From the NCBI GenBank assembly GCA_036435485.1, contig CM071598.1, positions 141,650,148 through 141,714,147 of the forward strand: a stretch of 64,000 nt of DNA, written 5' to 3'. The translations under genes and the position numbers were made by a program. Under the pieces are notes generated by a model, which was not told where the DNA came from, made no database searches, and saw only the letters and a list, made by a program, of their open reading frames with translations. Source of the DNA: Saposhnikovia divaricata (lineage: Eukaryota; Streptophyta; Magnoliopsida; Apiales; Apiaceae). Positions within the stretch are counted from its first letter, which is position 1; each line of letters opens with the position of its first letter. Positions 33,212-45,091 of this stretch are shown here, one piece after another.

Positions 33212-36200
33212 ATGGAAACAAATTCTCCGACAGCTATGGATGTAGAGGATCCAACTCAAAAGGAGAAGATAAACAACACGATTGATACACCAATAAATAT
33301 TGAAGAAGGTACGCCAAATCCACCCAAAAATGGTAGGAAAAAATCATTTGTTTGGGATCATTTCACAACTAATAATGATCCCAAATATCCCCGAGTTGTT
33401 TGTAATTATTGTGGAGTTTCCTATGCACGTCAAAAAACAAGAAATGGTACTAGTAATATGAGGGCACATTTAGAAAGTCAGTGCAAAAAGTATCCTCTTA
33501 GGTTTAATCGTGAGAAATAATCTATGTTGAATTTTGCTGTGAAATGTGATGGTAGTGCAAATCCTACAGTTTCATTAAAAACCAATGTTTATAAGTATGA
33601 AAAGTGTAGGAAGGCACTAGCTAAGATGATAATTTGTGATGAGTTGCCATTTAGATTTGTGGAAGTGGAAGGATTTATAGCATACAGTAAGCTTTTGGAG
33701 CCTAGATTCACTATCCTGTCGCGAGTAACGATTGTTAAAGATTGTATGAAAATATATAGAGAAGAGAAAGTTAAGTTGAAGTCAATGTTAAAGGATCAAC
33801 GTGTTTGCTTAACAAGCGATGCCTTGACTTCAATTCAGAATATTAATTACATGTGTTTGACAGCCCATTAGATTGATTCTGAATGGAATTTAAATAAAAG
33901 AATAATTAATTTTAGGCAGGTTGCAAACCACAAAGGGGTTACTGTTGGTAGGTGCATCGAATCATGGTTGTTAGAGTGGGGGCTTGAAAAGATTTTTACT
34001 TTGACATTAGACAATGCTAGTTCGAACAGTTTAGCAATCGAAGAATTAAAAAGGAAAACCAAAAGATGGAAACACACCATTTCAGAAAATGAATTCTTAC
34101 ATGTTCGTTGTTGTGCTCACATTTTAAATTTAGTTGTACAAGATGGTATGACGGAAGAAGATGCTAGCATTATAAGGATTAGGAATGCTGTGAGATATGT
34201 GAGGTCCTCACCTTCAAGGCTTTTATCTTTTGATAACTGTGTAGAAAAAGAAAAAATAGAATCGAAGGGTAAGTTATGCCTTGATGTGGAGACCAGGTGG
34301 AATTGCACTTATATGATGCTTGAATTTGCCGAAAAATATGAAAAAGCTTTTGTGAGATTGATAAATGGTTTTTATATCCACTTGGAATGCTTCGTATCGG
34401 CTTAAATTGATTACTTGGCCTCAAGTATGTGGTGTGTTTAATGTGTTTTCATTGAGTTTTGCAGAACTAATAGTTGGAGGTTAAATTGATTAAAATTTGG
34501 ATTTTCCGGGTAGGTTGCGCAGTCTACACTGTTTTGGCCATATCTGGAGTTCTAGAAGTCCGAATTCAGCGATCTTACAGCTCACGCGAAGACAACGAAA
34601 TTTTCTACAACCTTGGAACAGATTTATGGGCGCAGGGAGCGCTTGGTATGCTCAGGGTGCGCGTGGAACAGATTGTTGGGCGCAGGGTGCGCGTGGTGGG
34701 CGCAGGGTGCACGCGATCGCTGGCAGAATTCCTGATTTACTGTTTGGGCCATATCTTGAGTTCTACAAGTCCGTTTTGGACGATCTTACAGTCCACACGA
34801 AGCTAACAAGATTCTATTTCATTCTAAAGTGATTCAGAGGTCCAATTACAGCTGGAATGGCCCATAAATACTGAAGAAAAGTCAGCTACGAATTTTCCTT
34901 CAAAATAGAATCAGTTTAGGAAACCTATTTTGCAGAAATTCTATTATAATTCTGTTTTGGTTGTTTCTTGCTGGACAAGACATGGTGGCCTATATAAACA
35001 TATCCTATTATCATAAAACAAAACCAACAACCAACATACCACAGAGAGAGAGCCGAGAGACGGAGATTCAGAGTCGGAGAAGGATTCCTACGCTCGTGAC
35101 AAGCAACGGAGATCTAGATCTACTTTTTATTCTTCTATTAGGTGAACTCTTGGATGTTTTTGGGATTTGTTTTCTTAACACTATTACTCTAGTTTTATTA
35201 TTATTCTGATCTTGTTTTATTATCATGTTTTCACTTGATCCCATGATGACGAACGGTTCGATTATGAACTAATCGTTGTCATGGGATTCTAACGGATTAT
35301 CTATGTAGTTTAGTAGTTTGTTTGCTTTAAAGATTTATGTGTGATGAATTCTTGATATCCTTGTATGGTTAATCTTAATGCTTTTAGATGCGTAGCTAAC
35401 ATCTAAATTGAATTGTTAATCTCTTGCGAAACGAGAGTGGATCTTGAGATTTAGAACTTGCCATGCTAGCATAGGATAGGTTGATGTTTTAACATCATGA
35501 TTTGTAGCGTAATTAGAGATAACTATGCTACCCTATGTGATCTTCATGGATAACTTGTGCTTAAACCATTATGTTTTCAAATTCTATAGAGATATAGGGT
35601 CTAAGCATAATTGGTGTCTATTCATCTTCTATCTCTTTTGTGGATGTATGAGTAGTTTGGTATTCGTATACTGAGAAGTAGCCTATACTTGTTTCGTGTT
35701 GTCTGATCAGATATCATAACCATCACATGCATTGATTCAGGGCATCAACTCTAAGTGAAGTAGTTAATGAAGTTAGGATCCCATGTTTATTCTCATATAA
35801 GTAATTTGAATTTTAATTCTCATTAGTTAATTAATTTTTAGTTTGTTAATTTGCATCTTAGTTTAATTTAGATAATCAAAACCCCAATTTGTTATTTGTC
35901 TTAGCAGTGAGTTATAACCATACATTGTTGAATAGGTGCATTAACTAAATTAAAACCAAAACCAGATCTCTGTGGGAACGAACTCAACTTTATTCTATAT
36001 TACTTGTGACCACGTACGCTTGCGTGATTTAGTGCAAACAGAGATTAGGTGAAGATGATTCAAAATATTTGTCTTATTTTAATGGTCGTTCAAATATTGG
36101 CCCTCCAAGTGAGTTTGATTGGAGGAATACTAGAACATTTCTTAAGTTCTTAAGGATGTTTTATCAAGTTACTTTTAAATTTTCTGGTTCATTATATGTG

Positions 36201-37120
36201 ACAAGTAATGTGTTTTTATTATGAAATTATTGAGATTCATACAAGGTTATCTAGTTAAATCCTAAGTCAGGATCCACTTCTCTCTAGTATGGCGATGAGG
36301 AAGAAATGTAAGTTTGAGAAGTACTAGGACAATTATAAAAATATTAATTTCCTGTCGTACATTGCTGTGATGTTAGATCCAAGGTTCAAACTAAGGTATG
36401 TGCACTTTTGTTTTTCTCAAATATATAGTACAAGTAAATGTACTGAGATGGTTGTGCAAGTTGAGAATAGTATGAACAAGTTATTTCATTGTTACGAGGA
36501 GGAACATATTAATGGTAAAGGTGGTTCCAGTAACAATATTGATGTAGGAAATCATGAAAATGCTTGTGAGAGATCTACAACTATGTCTGTGGCAGCTAGG
36601 TTTTTAGAACAAATCAGAGAAAATGAAGTTGATGATAATAAATCTGATTTGTGTAAGTATCTGATTGATGCACTGGTAAGTGATCCTGATAATCAGTTTT
36701 ATATATTGAATTGGTGGAAGTTGAATTCTTCTAAGCATCCTATTGTTCTAAGATGGCTAAAAGTGTCTTGAGTGTTCCAGTATCAACCGTTGCAAGTGAA
36801 TCTGCCTTTAGCACTGGCGGGCGAATTTTAAATTCTTATAGAAGTTCTTTAAGACCTAGAACAGTTGAAGCTCTTGTTTGTGCTCAAAATTGGCTGAGAT
36901 CAAGAGAAAGCACATTTGATCTATGAGATGTCATAACTGAATTGGATTCAGTTGAGAAATTGCTAGTGGTATGTACAAATTCTGTTCGGCCTGCTTATTT
37001 TTTTTCACAGTATAACAAACTTGTTTTATCTAATAAATCTCTTTTTTATATATTTATATGATTGCAGAGTTTTTTCACCTAAATGTTGATGAAGATTTGG
37101 ACTTTGAGGTTCCTGAATAA
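33212..37120 (+). pseudogene. hAT transposase with BED finger and dimerisation domain
   Basis: A canonical intron in the leader runs 33111 (GTAAGTGG) to 33206 (TTTACACAG). The ORF starts METNSPTAMDVEDPTQ and carries a BED finger: SFVWDHFT, CNYCGVSYA, and SNMRAHLESQC. A TAA at 33518 and later stops interrupt it. The core includes FTLTLDNASSNSLAIEELK and VRCCAHILNLVVQDGM, the usual hAT RNase H-like segments, then VETRWNCTYMMLEFA. After the solo LTR (34359-36040) it resumes with PPSEFDWRNTRTFLKFL, MLDPRFKLRYVHF, and the hAT dimerisation region (WWKLNSSKHPIVLR, then one-base shift, VASESAFSTGGRILNSYRSS). A terminal small exon (DEDLDFEVPE, stop at 37118) follows an intron ending TTGCAG. Not functional as written. 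Confidence 0.92.
34359..36040 (+). mobile_element. Solo LTR (Athila-like Ty3) inside the hAT
   Basis: Begins TGATAAATGG, ends GTGCAAACA, and is flanked by an exact GAGAT duplication (34354-34358 and 36041-36045). Length 1682 bp. The end, with GTGGGAACGAACTCAAC and then GCTTGCGTG, resembles the 3' end of Athila/Tat-type LTRs in this orientation. No internal coding sequence or second LTR is present, hence a solo LTR. It contains a GC-rich mini-array of GCGCAGGGTGCGCGTGG at 34620-34715. It splits the hAT transposase core. Confidence 0.9.
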
Positions 37121-37692
37121 TAAAAAGTGTTGGAAAAATGGTAAGATACTAATGTGTTGATTGTTAATTTTGTTTAATAATAGACACTAGTAGTTGTCTG
37201 TTCTCAAATTTATGTAATTGTTTTTTTGTGTTCTATTTTCAGGATCTCTGCTGAGTACTGGACTTCTGGGCCTGTTTTCTATTCTGCATTAGGCTGCCAT
37301 TTTATTTACTTTTTCAGCCTCACACCTTTGTTTTGTTTTTCGAGTGAAATCACTAGATTGCGAGCAGCTTGTAGTTTAAAGTTTCTAGAACTTTATGACT
37401 GGATGTATTAAACATGTTAATTCAAAATACGTGGCAATATGTAATGATCAACAAGAACTATCCTTCAGGCTTCAGCCTTTTTTTTATTTGTATCAACATT
37501 TTTATACAAGTTTTGATAGGTGATTGAACCGCAAATCGCACCGCACAAACCGCAAACTCGTGGTTAAAATTTGCGTGGTTAATCGCAACCGCAATTGCGG
37601 TTGTGGTTGGAAATTTCATAAAACCGTCAAAACTGAAAAATCGCCATAACCGCCAAAAACCGAACCGCACCGCACCGCTTACACCCCTAAGC

Positions 37693-38330
37693 CTGGTGCT
37701 ACCAATTTTGAATCGATGGTGGGGTCTTTAGGACCTGGAAGTAAAAATTCTCCGCATAGTTCTCTATCTCAGAAGAGGCGAACTTAGATAGGGCATCGGC
37801 CTTAATGTTCTCATTTCTTGGAATGTTCTCCACGTAGCACTCATCAAATTGAGCCACCACAGCCTTCATAATCTCAAGTACTTTTCTATAGCTTTCTCCT
37901 TGGATTCAAATTTACCATTCACTTTAGGAGACTATCAATCTCCATAGACTTTAAGGTTCTTGACCCTCAAGGCTGACCAAGTCTAAACCGGCTATCCAGG
38001 CTTCAATCCTTAGTCTTGGAATATATTCTCCAGACTTTTCTTTGTCTCTATCATAAAATATTAGCCTTTTTGCTAGTCTTATTGATTTTGTTTTTGACGT
38101 TCCGTAAAAATAGAGCATCCAATATTCCTATTGATCGGGCATAGTTTTCGCCTTCATTTTTGTTTTTTGGTTCTTTGCCCTCTTGGGCTACTACCTCTTG
38201 CCCCCCGACTTCTTGGTTGTTAATGGTACATTCAACCACGAAGTCAGCCAATGCCTGAGCCTTGATGGTTGTCCGAGGCTTGTACGTGATGCCAAATTCT
38301 CCAAGTTCGATCGCCCACTTGATCAACTAT
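37693..38330 (-). pseudogene. Tat-type gypsy pol fragment 2 (RNase H end and second RNase H)
   Basis: Minus strand from the CACTA boundary: LIKWAIELGEFGITYKPRT and KAQALADFVVE close the first RNase H. Beyond a linker, degenerate segments in shifting frames match a second, archaeal-type RNase H: CYVENIPRNENIKADALSKF, then ASSEIENYAENFYFQVLK near 37750. A second RNase H before integrase is a hallmark of Tat/Ogre lineage elements. Stops and shifts are frequent. It continues fragment 1 (62026-62815) across the CACTA and fragment 3 across the hAT. Confidence 0.82.
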
Positions 38331-38344
38331 CACTAGTACAAAAA

Positions 38345-38740
38345 TTGCTTTACGCATCTGTCAAAAAGGGTGATATGCAGCTGTTCACAACAGATGCGTA
38401 TGGAGGAGTCGTATTATCTAAAAGTATATGCATCTGTTGGAAAACAAACGCATATAGTCTATTGCGTCTGTCAATAACTAACGCATATAACAGAAAACAG
38501 ACGCAAAAAGTTTAACTTTTGCGTCGGGTTTTTGTAACAACAGACGTATAAAGTGTTTTTGCATCAGTTAACAACAGACGCATAAAACATGAGAATGGAT
38601 GAAAAAAGTTTATCTTTTGCGTCTGCTTTCAGCAACAGACGGATAAAATATTTTTACATCTGTCTACATCAGACGTATAAAGTCCGAGAACAGAAGTATA
38701 TAATAATGAATGATATGTCTGTTTTACTAGAACAGATGCA
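38345..38740. repeat. Left subterminal repeat array of the CACTA element
   Basis: Many copies of AACAGACGCATAAA or its complement TTTTGCGTCTGTT, in both orientations and with small changes (ACAGATGCG, ACAGACGTATAAAG). In En/Spm such motifs are binding sites of the TNPA-type protein. Short frames here (38183-38515, 38589-38804) are artefacts. Confidence 0.85.
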
Positions 38741-39095
38741 AAAAAATCTTTTTTTTAATATTTATTTTGTATTAATTTTCAGCTATACCTGTCCATACCA
38801 ATAATATGAATGTATTATCCTATATTTTCACTTAGAACCTGTCAATTCCAATAATTTGCATATATACATTCTGCTCGACCAAATTCAAATCCAGTACTAT
38901 ACATCTCAATCCCAAAAATATTAAACTTACTATAATTTGACAGAATGAAAATAGTACTTGATTAACAAAAACCGACAATAATCATATTAATTTTCAACTT
39001 GTTCAAGCAAAGTACAATGTTTCACCACATTAAAAAACCTTAACTTCAAATATTTTCACAACCTAAATTAACAAACTCCATCATACATACCAATC

Positions 39096-39185
39096 CTACA
39101 AATATTCATTCTTAAAATAATCGGCCCAAATGTCTCGAATTTCATCAATTTCTTGTCGAGTGTAGGATGTCACCCTTCCAATACC
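39096..39185 (-). CDS. Last exon of the CACTA Ulp1-containing gene
   Basis: Follows an acceptor TTATTGTAG at 39186 (minus) and reads RVTSYTRQEIDEIRDIWADY to a TAG at 39096-39098. This tail occurs at the end of plant transposon-encoded Ulp1-like proteases. The matching donor is at 49616/49615 (AAG then GTATGTG), so element C lies entirely inside this intron. Confidence 0.65.
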   Translation of the reverse strand, partial: GIGRVTSYTRQEIDEIRDIWADYFKNEYL

Positions 39186-39243
39186 CTACAATAATATTTA
39201 CATGCCGAGATTAATTTGTAGTCAACATATTTCCTATCATATA

Positions 39244-42200
39244 TGTGACGCCCCTAGATCCGGGGTCAAGGATCCAGGTCATCACGGTCCAATTTCCGAT
39301 CAATATCAATATCTCTGTAGTCTTTTTTTTTATATAAATAAATAAGCAGTTGACCCCACACTAATACACACACACACCAGTCATATGCTCATAGAACAAC
39401 AACCACAATATTTAAAAGTTTTAAAGTTAACAGTTATTACAAGCCCAGAATTTACTAAGTACATTGTTGAACAAAGCTTCTACAGGAAGCACTTCAACAA
39501 CTAAAGTTTATTACAACTTACACACTTAATTTACATAAGTATACTAAGCCCCTTCGCTTGTCACTACCTCGGGGATGGTCGCCAGCACACGCTCAAAAGG
39601 TCACCTTTCCCTTACCCTCTTGCGGGGTGTGGTACGTAGTATCGGCATGGGACCTAGCTTCTATATACATAAGTAGCAAGAGTGAGCTATAATAGCTCAG
39701 CAAGATCATACTGTAACTAAAATTTAAAATGTGAACAAGTATACATATATGTATATGCATATATAATAGCAGGAAACAATTAAAATCCTTAAGGGAGAAT
39801 AAAGCTCTTATTTAATAATACATCATCCACTCACTATTATAAGAAAGAAATCTAAATTAATATAATATCAGTTTTTCTTCATCTGCAACCATAATTCCAT
39901 CATCTCATATCATTATTCTGTTTTCAGTATAGAAATCTGAAAACCATTGTCTACACTTTCTTTTCAAAAACATTGGGGATATCTGCTGTCGCCTGATACG
40001 TTAGGACGATGATCAGTCGCCTAATCGTACCTGCTCTCTTTTTACTACCGGTAGAAGGAATGAAGATCATCCCTGGAGGAAGGCCACCTGCTAACATCCT
40101 CCCTTGGCATCTTCGTGCCGTAATAAAAATAATAAATGCTGGACTGTGTCGCACACAGCCCTGACACAGCCACTTACGCAAGTCTGTTGCAATCCCCCTC
40201 TTTATCACACCATTATTCTCTTTTCAAAATATCATTCCACATTTCCATTTTCTCACTTTCATTTCCACATATCATTCTCTCATATCATTTCCATTCTCGC
40301 ACATTACTTCTATAAAATATATATATATATATCATAATGCTTTGATTATGATTCAGACCTCTCTTTCATATTTAGAAATCAAATATACTTTTATATTCGT
40401 AAAATATTCCATCTATTTTAAGAGTAATGCATGATAATCAAATAATGTTTATTAAACCACTGATACTCAAAAAGAACATTTTTAATATAATATTATAACC
40501 ATATAACCCTCGATAACAACTGATACCATTCTCTCTTATTCTAATAATCATAAGGCATGTTCAATTCATGCATAATCATCTCTATACATATCCATCTCAT
40601 ACTCTTATTCATATTCATATACATCTTATACTCATATCCATATTCATATACATCTTCGTATATCTTTCTTTTCAATATTAATACTCAAGGAAGACAATTT
40701 CTTCACAATATAGTAATAATAGCATCACATATATATTCCACGAAATCAAGTTTCTTTGTGAAGATAAGTAGTTTTACAAATAGGGATAGAAGAAATCTTG
40801 CCTCGGTTTCGATATCCTGACGGTATGGCTCGTCCCTCTTCCGGAGTTTCTATAAACACAAAAGGACCGTCGTTAGAACCACATCTCTTACTCACTACAC
40901 TCTTGTATAACATTACCTTTTGAAACTTTAATATATGTTTAACGTATTCTTATTACCCCAAAGGTTCAAGAACTTAGCCATTTAAAACCTTAATCGAAGT
41001 TTCAGGGGTTTTCACCATTTCCCTTAACGACCACACTCGACTGCAGAATTTCTTATAATTTTTAAATTTCGAATTTTATTGTAAGGTCACTGGAAATAGT
41101 TCTTTGACCACACTACTACCATATCCCAAAATTTCGTGACTTTTAACAATGTTAAAGTATGGTAATTGTAACCTCAAGTTTGATACATTTACGGTTTCTC
41201 GGTTTCTGAACCGTTTTCACTAAAACTGACTTTTCTCCTAAACCGTTCATCAGATTTTAACGCACCTTATATCAAAACGATCTATGAACTAAGCTCTATC
41301 ATTTCATAGTTAATTAGGAACCTGGACAGTAGGGTACCGTACGGATGCAGGGGGTCCAAAACAGGGCAACTTACATCCTAATGAAAATCGGGCATTATAA
41401 CGGCTATAATTTCGTACTTTCCATAAATCCAACTCCTCCAAATCAATTATCAAACACCATAATCATCACCTACACCATGTGGTCTTCTTCACCATCCATG
41501 GTTACAATCCCAAACACTTCCATATTTAACTCAAACCACTTACAAACACATATAACATCATAATCTTAACATTTACACTACTTAATCACTAAACCAAACA
41601 ATATCCACCATAAATATAAAAGAGCAAGCATGATTATACCTTCTTGAAGCTTTGATAACCCTTAACAATCCTTGATATATCCTTAATCAACCTTATACTA
41701 GCTTGAATCACTAAAAAAAACCATTAAAACAAAGTTAACACTTGAAAACACTATTCATCATCTTTTCTAACAACTTCCATGATTTTATTACCTTGCTAAA
41801 TGATGATGGTTGGCCTTGAAACTTTGTATATGCTCCTTCCTAATCTCCAAGAACACCCATGATTTATCCCTTGATTTAATATTGAAGAGAGCTAGGGTTT
41901 TGGAATTTTTTCTTTCTTTTTCTCCTTTTTTCTTCCTCTTGGCCGATTGTAGTATTATGGATGGGGGAGAGAGATTTTTGTGTTTACTTGCTCTTATCTT
42001 AGCTAAATCTTGATTAGTCTAGTGTCTTGTGGAAGCTTGGAGATATTTGTGATTAAAAACCATGCTAAAGTACTAATTTGCCCTTAAAACTAGCTAGTGG
42101 AAAATGATGTCATTAGTGATGTCATTAAGATGAGTTCATATTCTCATTTACTTATTTTCTATGTATTATGCTACTAACCTTGGATAATTATAATGTTGTA

Positions 42201-42646
42201 TGCATCCTTGTTAAATTACTAATCTTGGTTGCTTGGTTTCCATATTCGTCTAATCGTGGTTCGTTTCGAGTATACCTCATTATCTCAGTGGTTTTCGAAA
42301 TCATTTACAAATCCAATTTCCTTTGGTATTCTCTTAACTTAATAATCCCTTGGTTTAACTTAAATTCACTAATTCCTCAATATATAATTCTTTTAGTATT
42401 TCTATACTCCTTAATATCCAAGATATAGAAGTTCGTTCGAGCTCAAAATCCTCAAAATCAAAATTCAGGAATTTCTAAAATCCATCGTCATTTCGAGTCA
42501 CTTATTTTCAATGTACAATACTAATATGGTTTCTGTTCACTCATTTTCCATCCCTAATATAGGGTACCTACACACCATTTCCCTGGATTCCTCAAGATCA
42601 CTATCCATTTGGGTATTGTAGCCTTTCTAAAGTTAGGGTTATTACA
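39244..42646 (-). repeat. 3' LTR of element C
   Basis: Plus strand TGTGACGCCCC to GGGTTATTACA. It is almost identical to the copy at 46174-49573. It includes the GATGATCAGTCGC and CTACCGGTAG blocks shared with LTR A. The short frames in it (40104, 40557, 41345, 41810, 42168) recur in the other LTR and are not genes. Confidence 0.93.
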
Positions 42647-42660
42647 GTCTTCCCCCCTTA
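42647..42660 (-). other. Polypurine tract of element C
   Basis: Minus strand TAAGGGGGGAAGAC immediately before the 3' LTR start TGTAATAACCC. It is preceded by GGGACGGAATCCTTTTAAGG, also found next to the PPT of B. Confidence 0.88.
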
Positions 42661-43270
42661 AAAGGATTCCGTCCCGGAATCATGTTGAAAATGTCCATGG
42701 GTATCTTTCTCATTCACACCTTCTAACTTCCACCCTATTTCTTCTATCCTTTTCCTTTCGTAATATCTCTATCTTGTTTGCGCAGAAATACACCAACATA
42801 ACTTCCTTGTCATTCATCAACATGCCATTTAGTTTATCAATAGCAGTCTTTTAATCTGTTTCCAGTCATTCCATATTATCTCATCTCTCCTTCCTCTTTT
42901 GACGAAGATATCCGCCACCACATTGACCTTTCCTGAATGGTAGTGTATCTCACTTATGGTTTGACCATCTTCTGATCTCTATCATGACATAAATATTAAC
43001 TCCTCAATATTCCTATAGCTCCTCTCTGTAAAATTTTCCAGAAAATAAGCTCTAATAATATTCTTTAAAACAATTGTAAGAAAATACTACCTATAATATA
43101 TATTTCCTGTTCGTCTCAACGAGCTTGTGTTTTCCCAAAACACTCCTACTTTTCTTTTCATAACGTTTCCTAGCCCTTAACAGATACTGATTTTACTTAT
43201 CTATTTTATTAACTTATTTATTCCATTAATTGATTAAGTCGATCCTTAACCAAAGACTTACACACAAAAT
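42661..43270 (-). pseudogene. Remnant between gag and PPT, with RNase H scrap
   Basis: About 600 bp replace the usual 4 kb of pol. Only one piece is recognisable: EIHYHSGKVNVVADI at about 42905-42957 (minus), the end of Ty3 RNase H. The final 100 bp match the region just upstream of the PPT in B. The rest shows nothing I can assign. At least two deletions are implied, one removing protease to RNase H and one removing integrase. Confidence 0.7.
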
Positions 43271-44563
43271 TTAAATCGAAAAGCAAGTACCTGTATCCGC
43301 ATCTGGTTTCGTCAACGCTTCCCCTAAGGTCATGTTGTACACTCTAGCAGTAGGCCTATTTGAAGCAGCCCCACTCTGTCCTGGCGCGTATGACCCACCT
43401 GAACGGCAATCTCTAGCAATGTGTCCTAATTTCCCACACTGGTAACACTTAACATCTCTTTTAGGGTTTGTATCAGTTGATGGGCACTGGTTAAGGTAGT
43501 GTCCTTTTTGTCCACACTTGAAACAAGTTACTCCCAGCACTCTACAGACTCCTATATGCTTCTTACCACACATGTCACAATCTGGTAATGGTGGTCGTGA
43601 TTGATTGGACTGATATGTCCCTGAAGATTTTCCACCCTGATTCACCGTCTCACTAGTAGTCTTGTTACCCCCCGACTTTCCCACAAATTGAGATTTTTGT
43701 CCTTTACCTCCTTTGTTAAAGTAGCTTCCCTCACTTGAACCTCCTTTTGGGCCCTCAAATCTTCTTTTCTTATTCTCTCGACCTATTTGAGCCTGCTCAC
43801 TCTCGGCCTCTATAATTGATGCCTTTTGAACCACTGCAGCATAATCAGTCAACTCAAATGGGGCCACTCTCGTTCGTAACCAGGGTTTCAACCCTTGTTG
43901 AAACCTTTTTGCTCGTTGTTCTTCAGTACGCACAAACTCAGGAACAAACCTCGACAGTTCTGTAAATTTAGTTTCATACTCTGCCACTGTTAAGTTATCC
44001 TGTTTTAACTCCAGAAACTTTAATTCCATTTGGTTTTCTAAATACCTAGGAGAATACTTTTCTAGGAACACCCTAGTGAAACGCTCCCAGGTTATCACTC
44101 CCGCTTCTTCTATGTTCTTCTTAGCTTCCCACCAGTAATTTGCCTCTCCCTTTAAGAGATAGGCGGCAAAAACGGTTTTCTGATCATCCTCTATCCTCAG
44201 TATTTCGAAAGCTTTCTCCATTTCTTTTAGCCATGCCCTAGCTACTACTGGGTTAGTGGTTCCCTCGAATTCTGGGGGCTTTAATGACTTAAAGGCACGA
44301 AAGGAATTAGCTGCCTGATTGGGGAGAACAGGTGGTTGTTGGGGATTCTGTGGATTAGCCAAATTCTGTCTTAATAAGTCCATGAATTGGGTAAAGGGAT
44401 CACCTCCCGGATTCCTTTGCTGGCCAGTTGATTCCTCTTCTCCTTCTTCATGATTTTCTTCATTATGAGCATTTTCGTTCAGTCTAGTACCTTCGATATT
44501 TCGACTTCTTTCGTCTCTCTCATTTCCCCTTGCATTCGCTCTACTATCACGTCTAGGCGGCAT
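43271..44563 (-). CDS. gag: Intact Gag of element C
   Basis: Uninterrupted frame of about 430 residues. The start chosen is MPPRRDSRANARG (44563), matching gag of B; an in-frame ATG four codons earlier exists (44575). The gag core includes NPVVARAWLKEMEKAFEILR and NLTVAEYETKFTELSRFVPE. A basic, glycine-rich linker leads to Cys/His clusters CDMCGKKHIGVC, CFKCGQKGHYLNQC and CYQCGKLGHIARDC, the last two CCHC knuckles for nucleic-acid binding. The frame ends soon after MTLGEALTKPDADTG with a stop at 43271-43273, where pol would normally continue; this end is the deletion boundary. An acceptor-like TATGTACAG precedes the ATG. Lack of any stop in gag fits the youth of the element. Confidence 0.92.
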   Translation of the reverse strand: MPPRRDSRANARGNERDERSRNIEGTRLNENAHNEENHEEGEEESTGQQRNPGGDPFTQFMDLLRQNLANPQNPQQPPVLPNQAANSFRAFKSLKPPEFEGTTNPVVARAWLKEMEKAFEILRIEDDQKTVFAAYLLKGEANYWWEAKKNIEEAGVITWERFTRVFLEKYSPRYLENQMELKFLELKQDNLTVAEYETKFTELSRFVPEFVRTEEQRAKRFQQGLKPWLRTRVAPFELTDYAAVVQKASIIEAESEQAQIGRENKKRRFEGPKGGSSEGSYFNKGGKGQKSQFVGKSGGNKTTSETVNQGGKSSGTYQSNQSRPPLPDCDMCGKKHIGVCRVLGVTCFKCGQKGHYLNQCPSTDTNPKRDVKCYQCGKLGHIARDCRSGGSYAPGQSGAASNRPTARVYNMTLGEALTKPDADTGTCFSI

Positions 44564-45091
44564 AGTTCTGTACATAACAATAGTCCTTATTAATTACCCG
44601 AATTTGGGTTACTATATACATCATTTCTATATACACAATTATATCATTAATTAGCTCATTTGCACATCACAATATCTTTATCATGCGATTTACATCTAGT
44701 TATACCATAACTTTAGTAGGTAGTTGTATCGCCCTTAACACGATAGCCTTTTCATTAAGTCAATCACCTTTTATACATCAATATTTTTTTTTTTTGAGTC
44801 TCAACATTTATAAAAATGCAGCAAAAATTTAGATAGAAATGCACAAACTTCATTAATGTACATAAATATTTTACAATTTGGGTACAACATCTTTTACTGC
44901 TAATAATATACATCATCTAATACAAGGTTCGAAACCTAAAACATAGCCGTACATACTAATCCGATATCACAAAAGTACTACTAACTGTCCTCTAATCAGA
45001 CTGGGATTAAAACAGTGAACAACTAAACTAATCCCCAAAATGACATCAACAAGATGACTAGTCTGATTAGTGACGAAACTACTATCCCGAC

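Larger units (their letters stand above)
32674..37692 (+). mobile_element. hAT transposon (Ac-like, BED-finger), decayed
   Basis: Terminal inverted repeats TAGGGGTGTAA (left, 32674) and TTACACCCCTA (right, ending 37689). An 8-bp duplication CTGGTGCT occurs at 32667-32674 and 37693-37700; on the right four bases (AAGC) lie between the CCCCT end and the duplicate. The first and last 150-200 bp are packed with CCGCA motifs (for example CCGCAACCGCAAACCGCAAT), typical hAT subterminal transposase sites. The insertion target is the Tat pol reading frame. Interior: one transposase pseudogene interrupted by a solo LTR. Confidence 0.92.

Noticed and set aside
40104..42428. Series of small plus-strand ORFs repeated at 47033-49355
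   Set aside because: They are identical because they lie in the paired LTRs of element C; no homology or codon signal.
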